In this document: positions 1 through 10,661 of the stretch, in pieces | Layout of the letters: the number at the start of each line of letters is the position of its first letter | How positions within the stretch are numbered: position 1 is the stretch's first letter | From: Siphonodentalium dalli | Lineage: Eukaryota; Mollusca; Scaphopoda; Gadilida; Siphonodentaliidae | NCBI GenBank assembly: GCA_032622095.1 | Contig: CP136062.1 | Coordinates: 7,440,001 to 7,504,000 of the forward strand | DNA: 64,000 nucleotides | Reading direction: 5' to 3' | Position numbers and translations under genes: made by a program | Notes under the pieces: generated by a model | Databases searched by the model: none | Seen by the model: only the letters and a program-made list of their open reading frames with translations | Told to the model about the DNA's origin: nothing

Positions 1-41
1 CATCAAACTGAAAAAAGACAATACAAACCAGAAATCTAACC

Positions 42-219
42 ACGGTGTACATGCTATTCGACCGTAAGGGTAGTTGCCTTTCGGCCGCAGTGAACTTGCC
101 GTTTGGCCGCAATGTACTTGCCGTTCGGCTGCGGTGCTCAACTGCGGTTACAAACTCTGACACCGCAGCCGAACAGCAAATACATCGGTGCCAATGGATA
201 CTTGTTTTGTCCAGCGGGG
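42..219. mobile_element. partial MITE, CCCTGC-TIR family
   Basis: The right end (about 195-219) reads TGGATACTTGTTTTGTCCAG followed by CGGGG and then TA. It matches the right terminal inverted repeat of the two complete elements at 38697-39044 and 39146-39468. The interior shares their GC-rich 'TTGCCGTTCGGCCGC' text. The left terminus is not recognisable, so this is a truncated or diverged copy. No protein is encoded. Confidence 0.4.
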
Positions 220-235
220 TACATGTATTGTATGT

Positions 236-478
236 CTACTTTGATCCCGGAAATGGGCGGGTCCAATTTCATGAGTGACCATGTCCTTGACCATGACCTC
301 GCTCATATACATGTAGGTACATAGAACTTCTGTCTCTGTGTGTTATAGACTTGAAAACTGCACGACTGATCGGACTAAAATTTGGTATTAATGTACCAAA
401 GGCCTACTTTGATCCCGGGAACTATATGGGTGAGTCCAATTTCATATGCGACTGTGTCCTTGACTGCGACCTCGATAT
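236..478. repeat. degenerate direct repeat pair, about 168 bp apart
   Basis: The text CTTTGATCCCGG...TCCAATTTCAT...GTCCTTGACC..GACCTCG at about 238-301 recurs in altered form at about 408-474. This is a diverged tandem duplication with no recognised origin. I see no gene in the first 560 bases. Confidence 0.4.
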
Positions 479-569
479 ATACTTATACATTGTACATGTA
501 TACCGGTTGGCAACGTTGTTCCCTAAAGAGCCCGGATGAAGTCAGGCACATCAGATAAGTGTACCGGTA

Positions 570-1178
570 CAGACTTTCATTTTTGAGACGCGCGATCGCT
601 CTTGCGCACCATCGCACGGCTAAAACTGAAAACCAGCGAGCGATCGATTGCGCACCTAGGCCAAATACAGAGAGCGAACCTGATAACGCTATTATCAGTG
701 TCTACCCAGACGAGGTCACACGGTGTGACGTGTCAAATGCACTATCTGTCTGAGACTGAATGATTCGAAGCTAAAAATACATTTCTATGTACCGGTATGG
801 CTTATGACGTCACATAAATTCCTCGAAAATCAAATCGAGACCACGTGGCTGGGAGATGTTGATATTTATTCTGTCAGCTTGGAATCTGAGTATTAAATTG
901 ATTCCTTATTAATTATTATGAATTACATTTAATATAGGAGCATGTAGAATATAAAACATAGTGTGTAACATTCACTTGTGCTTATGGATAGTGGATTAAG
1001 CAGTGTTAAACCATCAAAGAGATTCACTGGACATCGATCGTGAGTGAACAAATTCAATTTACGCGGCATTTATGAATGTATTTCCGCTGTTTATTTTATC
1101 TTGATAGAAACCGCGCGCCTGGCCAAAACCCAGCGAGCGGGACTCTGCGCGCCTACATTTTCTAAAAATGAAAGTCTG
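570..1178. mobile_element. candidate TIR element (609 bp) with CCGGTA flanks
   Basis: The left end CAGACTTTCATTTTT is exactly inverted at the right end (AAAAATGAAAGTCTG). Both termini are flanked by CCGGTA (564-569 and 1179-1184), which could be a 6-bp target duplication. CCGGTA is a very common word in this DNA, so the duplication may be chance. GC-rich subterminal text (GCGCGC, GCGATCG) lies inside both ends. No transposase is visible, so if real it is non-autonomous. Confidence 0.4.
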
Positions 1179-1184
1179 CCGGTA

Positions 1185-1896
1185 TACATGTATGTGTACA
1201 TGTACATATGTACATGTAATAAGTAATAATTTAGAAATAACAGTTACCAAATTATGAAAGTTTCCTCAATAATATCCTAATAGTATACATGTAGAATAAT
1301 GATCATGTTAAGAATGCGTTATTTTCCGCAAAACACTTTGTGTGAGCAGAGCGTTTGTATATATACAGCATGTAAATAGTGAGCGATAAGCAAAACACCG
1401 TGGTGATTGATTAGGTTGAGAGTGATTCATGGTGACCCATTCAACACCAAAATCGGAGATTTAGCTTATTAAATGGCTATACCGGTAATGCGGTATGTTG
1501 TAAATAAGTTCATGATTCCACTGAATTGTAGGGGCTATGAATCATTGCTGCCTTATCGTAGCGAAAATTTGATATAACCCTTTCTTTACTAAATGGATTC
1601 TCCCACCAAGTAAAAAAGAATTTATTTGAATGATCTATTATTCATTCAGAGGGGTGTTCAGGAAATGCAAGCAGATGACAACAGACTAACAGATAATACA
1701 TACATGTACATGTGTAGAAGGATATCTATTAATTGGTTGGAAATGTTCAGAAAAGTTCAACAAACTACTTTATCTGAACACTTCCCACAACATCTACTTG
1801 TCAATAAGCATTTAGTAAATGAAGGGTTAATATATGATTCTCAATAGAACTAGAGGTGGGCGGTCCCCAAGTCTGAATTTAGTGTGGCTGACATTT
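1185..1896. other. no gene seen
   Basis: AT-rich DNA with scattered TACATGTA words. Short reading frames here (for example 1626-1847) show no domain, splice-site or codon-bias support. Confidence 0.5.
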
Positions 1897-1958
1897 GCGG
1901 AATGAGGTCCCCAGAGGGCTAGCATCACCAAATTCACCCTCTGGGAACCTCATTCAGC
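1897..1958. repeat. palindromic hairpin repeat, copy A
   Basis: GGAATGAGGTCCCCAGAGGG is followed after a short loop by its inverted partner CCCTCTGGGAACCTCATTC. The same module occurs twice near 36.2-36.6 kb. Here the inner part of the left arm is missing. A further shared segment (about 1999-2020, TTGAAGTTGGTGATGTTCA) occurs inverted at about 36428-36447, so the repeat family is larger than the hairpin. Confidence 0.6.
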
Positions 1959-2029
1959 TTAGGCCTCTCTGTATGGGAGGCATTGGGTCGGATTCCACAG
2001 TTGAAGTTGGTGATGTTCAGCCATTAATT

Positions 2030-3000
2030 ACTTTGATTATGCGATTTAACTTGGATTAAATTAAATTTTAATTGGAAATACCCATGATCAGTGTGTTGGT
2101 GAACTGCTTGGTGAACTTTCAAGCACCGTACATCTATAAAATGGCTTTGTTGATGTCAAATGATCCAATATTCCCAATATTCATAAATTGTTACCTACAA
2201 AACTTGAAAATATAAGGGTACATACATGTAACTTGCTGAATGCTGATATAAGCCCAAGTTGCCAGGAAATGATATGGGGGCCATTGGTTCATTTCTTTCA
2301 CCTTTCATATGCTTCAGAACAACCAGACAGCCCCCAATTTAGGTTTACTTTAAAAAGTACCCCCAATATTCACAAGGGGGTACCCCCCCCCCCTCACTCA
2401 ACCCTATCACCTCTGTCCCCCAAAATGCCCCCAAATTAGCCTAATCTAAAGGCGTGAAATAACGGTGGCATTTCTAAAAAAAATTCATATACATGTATAT
2501 GCAGTGGGGGTCTACTCGGTGTTGAGTGTTTTGCTTATCGCATACTCTTTACATACATGTACATGTACTGTTTGTTTACATAAGATGACGTTTGCTTACA
2601 TACAATGTAACACAAAGTACTAACATAACATCATGCTGAAATTAATGTGATACATGTATTTATGATTGGTATAAGAACAAGGTTTGTTTATAATATTAAT
2701 TCTGTTTATGGCGGTTTTAACGGATGTGACTGTTTTAACAGCTATACCCAGCGCCAACACTTACCCAATCTTTAAAAAGATCCTCATGGACATATATCAT
2801 AATTTTCTTCAACATCTGGTGTGACAACCCGCTAATACCTGTAGGGCTGTAGACCGTGTATCATAACCTAACGGCACGTATCGTAACTCCACCGCAGTGA
2901 CCGTTTCCATACTGCTGTCATTGCCAATTCATTAAAAGCGACACATCACATATTCATTATTAGCTCAACGACGTCCATGTGTGCGTGTGTGTGTCCGTCA
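2030..3000. other. no gene seen
   Basis: AT-rich DNA with a short C-run near 2385 and clusters of TACATGTA near 2490-2570. A short GT-rich tract (GTGTGCGTGTGTGTG) lies at about 2978-2993. No splice-bounded open frame or known repeat could be supported. Confidence 0.45.
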
Positions 3001-3002
3001 AC

Positions 3003-5040
3003 AATTTTCTTTGGTGCGGGCTACAGGTCGTACCTTTGGTCTGATCTTTATAAAATTTGTCATGAATGTTGACACTGACATGTAGATGGGAACAAGTCAT
3101 TTTGGGGTCATTGGCCAAAAAACATGGCCGCTGGCAGCCATCTTGGATTTCAAAATTAAATCGATTCGCGTGGTCTACAGGTCATACTGTTCGTCTGATT
3201 ATCATGAAATTTGTCATGGATGTTAATAATGACAGGCAGATGGGAACGAGCCATTTTGGGGTCGTTCGGCCAAAAAACATGGCCACCAGCAGCCATCTTG
3301 GATTTTACTCTTTGCATGACTAAATCCTCTGGCGCGGGCTACAGGTCGTAGCTTTGGTCGGATCTTCATGAAATTTGTAATTGGTGTTAACAATGACATG
3401 TAGATGGGAACGAGCTGTTTTGTGGTCATTCGGCCAAAATACATCTTGGATTTTACTCTTTGCTTGACTAAATCCTTCAGCACAGGCTCTAGGTTTACAT
3501 TTGGTCAGATCATTATGATATTTGTCATGGCTATTGACATTGACATGTAGATGTGAACGAGTCATTTTGGGGTAGTTTGACCAAAAAACATGGCCACCAG
3601 CAGCCATCTTGGATTTTACTCTTTGCATGACTAAATCCTTTGGCGCGGGCTACAGGTCGTACCTTTGGTCTGATCTTTATGAAATTTGTCCTGATTGTTG
3701 ACATTGACATGTAGATGGGAACGAGTCATTTTGGGGTCATTCGGTAAAAAAACATGGCTGCCAGCAGCCATCTTGGATTTCAAAATCCAATCCATTTGCA
3801 TGGGCTACAGGTCGTACTACCTGTCTGATCATCATGCAATTTTGCATGGATGTTAATATTGACATGTAGATGGGAACGAGTCATTCTGGGGTTGTTATGG
3901 CCGCCAGCAGCCATCTTAGATTTTACTCTTTGCATGACTAAATCCTTTGGCGCGGGCTACAAGTCGTGGCTTTGGTCAGATCTTTATGAAATTTGTCATG
4001 AATGTTGACATTGACATGTAGATGGGAACGAGTCATCTTGGGGTCATTCGGCAAAAAAACATGGCCGCCAGCAGCCATCTTGGATTTTACTCTTTGCATG
4101 ACTAAATCCTTTGGCGCGGGCTACAGGTCGTAGCTTTGGTCAGATCTTCATGAAATTTGTTATGGATAATGACATGTAGATGGGAATGAGTAGTTTTGGG
4201 ATCATTCGACAAAAAAACATGGCTGCCAGCGGCCATCTTGGATTTCAAAATTCAATCCATTGGCACGGGCTACAGGTCGTACTGCTTGTCTGATCATCAT
4301 GAAATTTTGCATGGATGTTAATATTGACATGTACATGGGATGGGAACGGGTCATTCTGGGGTCGTTCGGCCTTTGCATGACTAAATTCTTCGGCACAGGC
4401 TCTAGGTCGTACCTTTGGTCAGATCATTATGATATTTGTCATGGCTATTGACATGTACAATGTAGATGGGAACGAGTCATTTTGGTGTCGTTTTACCAAA
4501 AAACATGGCCGTCAGCGGTCATCTTGGATTTCAAAATTCAATCCATTAGCACGGGCCACAGGTCGTATCTTTTGTCGGATCATTATTAAATTTGTCATGG
4601 ATGTTAAAATTGACATGTAGATGGGAAATGAGTAAGTTTGGGGTTGTTCGGCCAAAAACATGGCCGCCAGCAGCCATCTTGGATTATACTCTTTGCATGA
4701 CTAAATTCTTTGTCAAGGGCTACAAGTCGAATCTTTGGTCCAATCATCATGAGATTTGTCATGGATGTTAACAATTACATGTAGATGGGAAAAGATTCAC
4801 TTTGAATTCAACCAAGAAACCTGGTCGCCAGCAGCCATCTTGTATTTTACTCTTTACAGACTAAATCCTTTGACACGGGCTATAGGTCGTATCTTTTGTC
4901 GGATCATCATGAAATTTGTGAAGGATGTTAACAATGACATGTAAAGAGGAAGGAGTCTTTTTTGTGTCATTTGGCAAAAAAACGATGGCTGTCGCGGCCA
5001 TCTTGGATTTTAATCTTTGCATAACTAGGCCTTTCAACTT
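3003..5040. repeat. degenerate tandem array, about 150-165 bp unit, about 13 units
   Basis: Each unit runs GCGGGCTACAGGTCGTA, then TTTGGTC.GATC.TCATGAAATTTGTCATG, then TTGACATGTAGATGGGAACGAG, then GGTC.TTCGGC, then GGCCGCCAGCAGCCATCTTGG and TTTACTCTTTGCATGACTAAATCC. Units start near 3014, 3165, 3330, 3477, 3641, 3797, 3950, 4116, 4265, 4393, 4553, 4720 and 4880. Internal deletions and about 10-20% divergence by eye suggest an old array. The short frames inside it are by-products. Confidence 0.85.
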
Positions 5041-5239
5041 TCCACATTCCTAATCGCCCCATTAACTGTAACACATGAAATTATTCCCTTTCCTCGTTGA
5101 GCTACAGTGTCATTGACACTTTCATAATTACATTTCAGTCAATTCACATTTTCAGCTGCATATACATGTATACCGGTATGTGAACCAATTTCATCATTGC
5201 AGAAATTGCAAATTCATCGTTGATTCCATCATCTCAACA

Positions 5240-5640
5240 TTTCATTAAAGTGATACCTTGTTCACACATCGATTCATTCAGGCAACATTTTTTTTCCATT
5301 TCTACACTGGTCATTGTATTGATCGTCTTCAATGGGGATAATCTATAATTATATATGTATATCATCTTTAACTATTAAAGTGACATTTCTCTTCCTCCCA
5401 ATCGATATTGCATTAAAATGACGCTTCATATTCATTAAACTTCATTCAATCATTTCTGTTTCTACATCACTTATTGCATTGATTGCCTTCAGGTAAGGTA
5501 AGCTATGTCCGACTCAAATATTAAAGTGACGCATCATATTCACTACACTTTATTCAATAATTTCTTTTTCTACATAGTTTACACGTATTGCATTGATTGC
5601 CTGCAGCTAAGGTAATCTATGACCGACTTAAATAATACAA
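5240..5640. repeat. degenerate tandem repeat, about 120 bp unit
   Basis: About three diverged units share TCATTCAATCATTTCT, TTTCTACAT, TTGCATTGATTGCCTTCAG and ATTAAAGTGACGC. A TA-rich microsatellite follows at 5698-5720. Confidence 0.45.
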
Positions 5641-5728
5641 ATATTAGAGGCATTCCATTTCCATCCATTAATTCTAAGGAAACTTCTGCTGTGATAGATA
5701 TATATATATATGTATATATACATACATA

Positions 5729-6254
5729 CAGGGTACTACATGTACATGTGCTTCACCACTCGGAGAAATGTCTGTGTCATCACACTAAAATACCATGTTA
5801 GAACTTGAATTGATATATTCGTAATCGTATATAGTCACCAATAGCCGGGTTACTACCGTAGTACCTGATATTGCCTATCTAGTGAACTATTCAAACCCAA
5901 CAGGCCTGGTTGATTTCATTGTGGGATGATGGTTCACTTCCATCCTCAATTACTTTTCTTTTCGGACGTGCAGGGGTAGATATGCTTGAGGCCCCACCAC
6001 AGTTAAATTCTCACCAGGTTCTCAGCTATTATTATCTTATGTTCGAACTTTACTCATATGTTTGGACCGATCATAACCATGATTTCAATGCTGGGTTTGA
6101 ATAGTTCACTAGATGGGCAATGTGCGTTACTACGGTAGTAACCCGGCTATTGGTGACTATATACGATTACAAATATATTAATCCAAGTTCTAGCATGGTA
6201 TTTGTGTGACGACACAGACATTTCTCCGAGTGGTGTAACACATGCAGTACCCTG
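5729..6254. mobile_element. MITE with about 165-bp inverted repeats and TA target duplication
   Basis: The element starts CAGGGTAC and ends GTACCCTG, with TA on both sides (5727-5728 and 6255-6256). The left arm (about 5729-5900) and right arm (about 6092-6254) are inverted copies of each other, sharing for example CGGGTTACTACCGTAGTA and TAGTGAACTATTCAAACCCA. The ~190-bp centre is unique and encodes nothing recognisable. A TA duplication is typical of Tc1/mariner-type transposition, so this is probably a non-autonomous passenger of that group. That assignment is an inference. Confidence 0.85.
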
Positions 6255-6289
6255 TATGGTACATCATATAATTATTGTAACGTTGAACT

Positions 6290-6603
6290 TAATGATCAAC
6301 TTGGTGGTTGCTCCATTACGTGTCACGTACGGTCATATTATCTTATAAGCCTTGAACCTACCGATATTAGCTCTTTGACTAAACATATGTCTAACATAGC
6401 TTGCGGGACCCATACCAGAAACGTGTATAATTATAAACTTGTCGCGATGAGTGAAAGAGCATGTGAGCGAAAGGATGTATGCAAGTTACTGATAGACTGG
6501 GGATGAAAGAGTTAGTGTGTGATCTTTTTTTGCAAATCTTGTTACAATATTTATATACATTTAATCTTAATCAATAAAAACTTTAAAAAAAAAAAAAAAA
6601 AAA
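6290..6603 (+). mobile_element. 3' end of a retroposed sequence with poly(A) tail
   Basis: AATAAAAACTTT is followed at once by a run of about 19 A (6585-6603), the layout of a reverse-transcribed polyadenylated RNA. Upstream text GTTACGTGTCACGTACGGTC-like (about 6315-6340) recurs at about 41173-41200, so this is a repeat family rather than a one-off processed pseudogene. The open frame, if any, is lost. It could be a LINE 3' end or a SINE. Confidence 0.45.
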
Positions 6604-7356
6604 TTCTCTTCAACTGCGTCCATTTTTCGTTTTAATTTTTTTGGACTTTCTGGGACATGATATGCATGGTCATTCTGAAAAAAATGTGAGGAGAAAACAA
6701 TGGCGACAATAATATAGGAAATATTGCAGTCTGAATGAAGTTCAATATCTCAGTACAATTTATAAGATTGTCATTGTATATTGGTTATTGAACTTTCTAA
6801 CTGAAATTATAGTCATACACATTCCTGCATAGTTAAATCTTTAAACGTACACAATCCTATTCGATGGTCTCCATATCATCAGATTCCAACAACAATAACA
6901 ACATTTCTTCAAAAGATGTTTTAGTTATCAGAATCAATTAATTACCAATAAATAATGCTATAACCACTGTCAACTTTAGAATAAATTTTTTCCAAACATG
7001 TTATAATTGTTATACAACAACATTTTGTTCAATTTGTGATCGAGAGTATGTCGTCGGCTCGTCAAATATTTGCTAGGCCACCAAATATTCCAGGTGGTGA
7101 AAAATAACAGATTTCCAAAATCGATATCGGCATGATACATGCAACTCTGAGCTTGGGGGGGGGGGGGGGGGGGGGTTACTCAACTCAATTCAAATATCTT
7201 GTACCCAGAAGCCAAATGAATAGTAATTTAGGAGCGTTAATTTGGATTATGTATCTTAAATGTTAAATTGTTTATGAAACAATTAACGGAGTTTTTTGTA
7301 GCACATGATAAGAATAGGAAACCGGTATGCTAACTGAGAGATTTATGATACATTAC
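6604..7356. other. no supported gene; G21 tract
   Basis: AT-rich DNA containing a run of 21 G at 7155-7175. It lies downstream of the minus-strand THAP exons and may be intron or 3' region of that gene. No further exon could be supported. Confidence 0.4.
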
Positions 7357-7461
7357 CAGATTTGGTTGAGCTCCTGTCTGTCCTTCGTTAGAGCCCTCAG
7401 GATTGATTGAAATTTTGGCAGCTGCTGCTGCTGAATTCAATGTTTTCCTTTCAACTTTTGC
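7357..7461 (-). CDS. candidate internal exon of the THAP gene
   Basis: On the minus strand a good 3' splice site (TTTGGTTTTTCAG, ending at 7462) is followed by 105 bases open in phase 0. The stretch encodes 35 residues with an A-rich centre and an S/N/G/Q-rich end (NSAAAAAK, then NPEGSNEGQTG). It ends at a 5' splice site, CTG|GTAATG (7356-7351). The THAP exon upstream also ends in phase 0, so the two join without a frame break. Low-complexity linkers after a THAP finger are usual in the family. The long plus-strand frame over this place (7407-7811) has no support. Moderate to low certainty; RNA data would settle it. Confidence 0.42.
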
Positions 7462-8049
7462 CTGAAAAACCAAAACAAATGATACAGATTGTTTTCATGA
7501 TAAATTTTATCTTCACATACGGTACATGTATGTCAAGACATTTTACAATCAGATTTCATGCTAATTTTGTTATTTTAAGCTATAACAAATTACTATATCA
7601 TATATCAATTCATATATGGAACCACTTTTTAAAATTCATCATTAAAAGTTTGGATATAAAAAATGTTTTAGCATGGAGATTACCATCAGAAAATGTCATT
7701 ATCTTGAACAAAACCTGTGAAATTATCTACAGCGGGGTCTCGAGCGAATTTTTGCCCAACACTTGTTTTAAAAAAAGCACCATTGAATGGTACATTGCTC
7801 GAGGACAGTAGTGATCTGTAGATAATATCCAAGCTCTTCTAATTTACCTTTCAATAATCATTGACTGAACACAATAGAATGCTGGGTTACCATATGATAA
7901 ACTCATATGACAAAACACAATTAAGATATAATTATAAGTTTTAACATGAACACAATACACATTTCGAAACTAGCACATGTTATATTTTGTAATGTATAAT
8001 ACGGTGTATTAACTAATACATAAACTCAAAATATATTATTATTACAAAC

Positions 8050-8226
8050 CTTTGAATGTTCAAATCTTGGGACAGTGCCAGATTTTATGAACCGCTTCCC
8101 ATTCACGACATAGAAATCTTCCTCCAAGAAATGCTTTGAGCAGATAACATCATATTTCTTTGGTTCCCAACTCCTGTGTTTTGGCTCACAATTGGCACGC
8201 TGCAATTCTCTTGCCCGGTCACTCAT
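8050..8226 (-). CDS. THAP zinc-finger exon, C-terminal half
   Basis: The translated exon contains WEPKKYDVICSKHF, then a DF, and ends ...GTVPRFEHSK. This is the second half of a THAP domain: the C-x2-H zinc ligands, the following aromatic, and the closing AVP-like motif (here TVP). THAP domains are about 80-90-residue C2CH zinc fingers that bind DNA; they occur in transcription factors and P-element-type transposases. The exon ends at AAG|GTTTGT in phase 0. Its upstream edge is unclear: two AG acceptors lie near 8240-8255, but the frame has an in-frame TGA four codons before the first ATG (8226). A missed micro-exon or pseudogenisation are both possible. Confidence 0.7.
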
Positions 8227-8230
8227 TAAG

Positions 8231-8896
8231 CTTCATTTCTGATAAAATCTAAAAAATAAATCAATTGATTTTATCAACTTGAACTGTGAAGTTGAACTAG
8301 TTTTTAATTCATCAGATATAAATATATAAATATTTAAAAAAAATGTTTTACCTGCATACAAAATCAATAACTTATCTCCTCTACTACCTCTACTGTCACC
8401 AAATTAATATACTACTAGTACTATAGTCTAAGGTAATTAGGCCTAGGCTAGTACTAGTAAGCAGTTTAACTTTAGAGTTAGACTTAAGTTATGTCTTCTC
8501 TTTTGGAAATGACTTTGGACTTGTGTTGTGTTCTGTATTTTATTTCCAAAATGAGTTCAAATATTATTATTAATTATTATTAATTGACTGTCAGACACTA
8601 AAGTCTTGAAGTTGAACTTCGACAAGTTCTAGATATGTGTCACAGTGTGTGGCAACTAATCGCTTTTGCTACACACTATTAGTATTTATTTATTAAATTT
8701 GACAAAAACTACTGAGTCAATAATTCACCAAGTCACTGACTAACTCCTATTGCTAATTAGTATAAATAAACAGAACGATTGCGGATTAGGATAATTATGT
8801 AAACTACAAGTAGTTTAAAAATGAAATGCATCGAAATAATGAGACAGTGCAGTTTCAAAACAATCACTTTTGACGACTTCATATTGCTAATATAAC
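8231..8896 (-). other. probable intron of the THAP gene
   Basis: This AT-rich interval lies between the two halves of the THAP domain. It is bounded by a GT donor at the high-coordinate end (CATAG|GTTATA at 8897/8896) and TTTTTTAG or TATCAG acceptors at the low end. Nothing else is recognised in it. Confidence 0.5.
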
Positions 8897-8980
8897 CTAT
8901 GAAAAACTTAATTCTTCTTCTTTAGCCCTCGAAGATCCTCGGCGCATAGTGCAGCCAATTGCTGAACAAGTATCTGGCAT
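8897..8980 (-). CDS. THAP zinc-finger exon 1, N-terminal half
   Basis: ATG at 8980 opens MPDTCSAIGCTMRRG and continues to ...EEELSF. This is the usual start of a THAP domain (Met, then C-x4-C, basic stretch, conserved Phe). The donor CATAG|GTTATA follows. As read, the frame meets TAG exactly at the splice site. One T fewer in the T5 run just before it would give the normal SFH ending in the correct phase. This is either a base error in a homopolymer or a frameshift in a pseudogene. The ATG at 8980 is preferred over an upstream one at 9118 because THAP domains normally sit at the extreme N terminus. Confidence 0.6.
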   Translation of the reverse strand: MPDTCSAIGCTMRRGSSRAKEEELSFS

Positions 8981-9202
8981 AATTTGTGAATATTCGGAAA
9001 ACAATCTACTGAGAAATCTAATAATATCAGATCTAGCAGACGATGTTTTGCCCTGATCAGCAATGGCCGACGAAATCACACTCGTAGTCACGTGACTGCC
9101 AATCCAGTCTTTATACAACCGGTTTCTATGGCTTAAAATGTATCACAGCCAAATAGCCAAAAACGCATGTTCCGTTCATGTAATACCTTGCATGGGAACA
9201 TT

Positions 9203-9316
9203 ATATGCAGGGGATATGCAGGGGATATGCAGGGGATATGCAGGGGATATGCAGGGGATATGCAGGGGATATGCAGGGGATATGCAGGGGATATGCAGGG
9301 GATATGCAGGGGATAT
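9203..9316 (+). repeat. 11-bp minisatellite, about 10 copies
   Basis: The unit GGGGATATGCA is repeated without change about 10 times, then ends in GGGATATTCTGGG. Because 11 is not a multiple of three, all three frames are read in rotation, giving GDMQGICRGYA-type products that are artefacts. Perfect identity implies recent expansion. Confidence 0.95.
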
Positions 9317-9429
9317 TCTGGGAAATGTATAATTTATTTCTGCATAATTGGATACATATACCTTATACTACTGTTTTGGCACCCATCGGCTTCTGGCGGA
9401 TTACTGTATTTGTCCACTGTACACCCTAT

Positions 9430-9472
9430 TCGTATGACGTCACTGAATTTGGCAGCCGGCGCCATCTTTTGA
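9430..9472. promoter_or_regulatory. possible promoter motifs (CRE and YY1-like)
   Basis: TGACGTCA (9435-9442) is a perfect cAMP-response-type element, and GCGCCATCTT (about 9459-9468) resembles the YY1 site found in many metazoan promoters. The two THAP-exon clusters lie on either side in opposite directions, so a shared promoter is conceivable. No TATA box is evident. Weak evidence, motif level only. Confidence 0.25.
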
Positions 9473-9481
9473 GGCAGTAAC

Positions 9482-10054
9482 AATAAGTGTTCTTTTGTTG
9501 TTTGCTCCACAATTTTCTCAAGCGTAAATCGATCGATAATGCCCCGCATTATGTTGCGTGTACGACTGTAATTACCGGCAAGATGACCCAAATCAGCCGA
9601 AGCGTGGTTTCTATAGGCTACAATCAACTAAGTATTTCCCATAGGCGACAGTGTTAGGGTTAAGCCATCCCCACGGTTCATTACCATACTGAGCCAAACT
9701 TTAAATATTTTTACGTGTAGAACTCCACGTCGGACATAAGTTGTCAAAAAAGAAATGGTGCTTCACCATACTTATTCCTGGAAATAAATTGGCATTTCCA
9801 CAACTACCCCCTTTTGTGCACAAAATTTCAATATAGAAAATTACCCACACCCCTACCAAATTTGGCGACCAATGTAGCCGCTTGACGAACTATCCCACAC
9901 AAATCGCCGAGGAATTAACATAGCCTATGAATTTCCTTTTTCTTTCACATTAAACAACCGAATATATTATACACCATTCAGCTGCCGGTATTTTTTTTTT
10001 GCTGACTCGAGTTTCCCTACACAAATGCCAAGGGGCATAATTTCAAGTATTTAG
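9482..10054. other. no supported gene
   Basis: Unique-looking DNA between the possible promoter and the plus-strand THAP exon. A first exon for that gene should lie here or further upstream, but I could not find a convincing Met-Cys-x-Cys start. Confidence 0.35.
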
Positions 10055-10207
10055 TTGCTTATAACCTACCGACGGTGACAACTCTGGAAGGTCCAGAAAC
10101 GACAGATTTGTTACAAAAGAGACATGATTTGTGGAAAGCAAAAATTCGTCGGGAAGACTTCAAAGTTACGCCATCGATGAAAGTCTGTTCTATTCATGTT
10201 ACCACAG
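10055..10207 (+). CDS. THAP zinc-finger exon (second, plus-strand gene)
   Basis: After the acceptor GTATTTAG the frame reads AYNLPTVTTLEG, later RHDLWKAKIRREDF and MKVCSIH, and ends at ACCACAG|GTAAAT, a strong donor. The order L/F-x-x-P, W-x3-I-x-R and C-x2-H is that of the central to C-terminal part of a THAP domain. The residue after the zinc-binding His is Val where Phe is usual. It is a different paralogue from the minus-strand gene. Flanking exons were not identified, and the downstream side runs into the gypsy element, so the gene may be interrupted. Confidence 0.58.
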
Positions 10208-10661
10208 GTAAATTCTCAAATAGATTATTTATGTGTAGTTCATTGTTGTTGGAACATAAAGGCAGTGTTTAAAGTATTAATGTCGCAGTTCGACAATTTA
10301 GTTTTGTAAACAAAACGCAGTCTTCCCTATTGTCGTCGTTGTACACAAGTGACAAGGCAAATCTACGGAATTTACAATTTAATCGAGGTATTTATTTCTA
10401 TCAAAGAGAATAGTTGAACTGACTAATTTCTCGAATAGATTTAGACAACTTTAGTAAACATTGCATCAAATGGCCTTTAAGTGGCTTTGCTTACATTCAT
10501 GCAAAATCTAATTTTAATAAATTCAATGTCAGAACAAAACAGCACTGTCTTCGAGCAGTAGCATACATCATTACATCTATGGTGCCACAAATTGTTTACA
10601 ATATTCTTTGTAAATTACGAGCATTTGAGTTTATACATATGTATATTTTATTTTTCCGAAC
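10208..10661. other. no gene seen
   Basis: AT-rich DNA between the THAP exon's donor and the truncation point of the retrotransposon. No repeat or exon recognised. Confidence 0.45.

Noticed and set aside
7407-7811. 134-residue plus-strand frame
   Set aside because: AT-rich composition, no motif, and it overlaps a better supported minus-strand exon with splice sites.
9138-9480. Gly/Tyr/Asp repeat proteins in three plus-strand frames
   Set aside because: An 11-bp minisatellite read in rotating frames; no conserved product.
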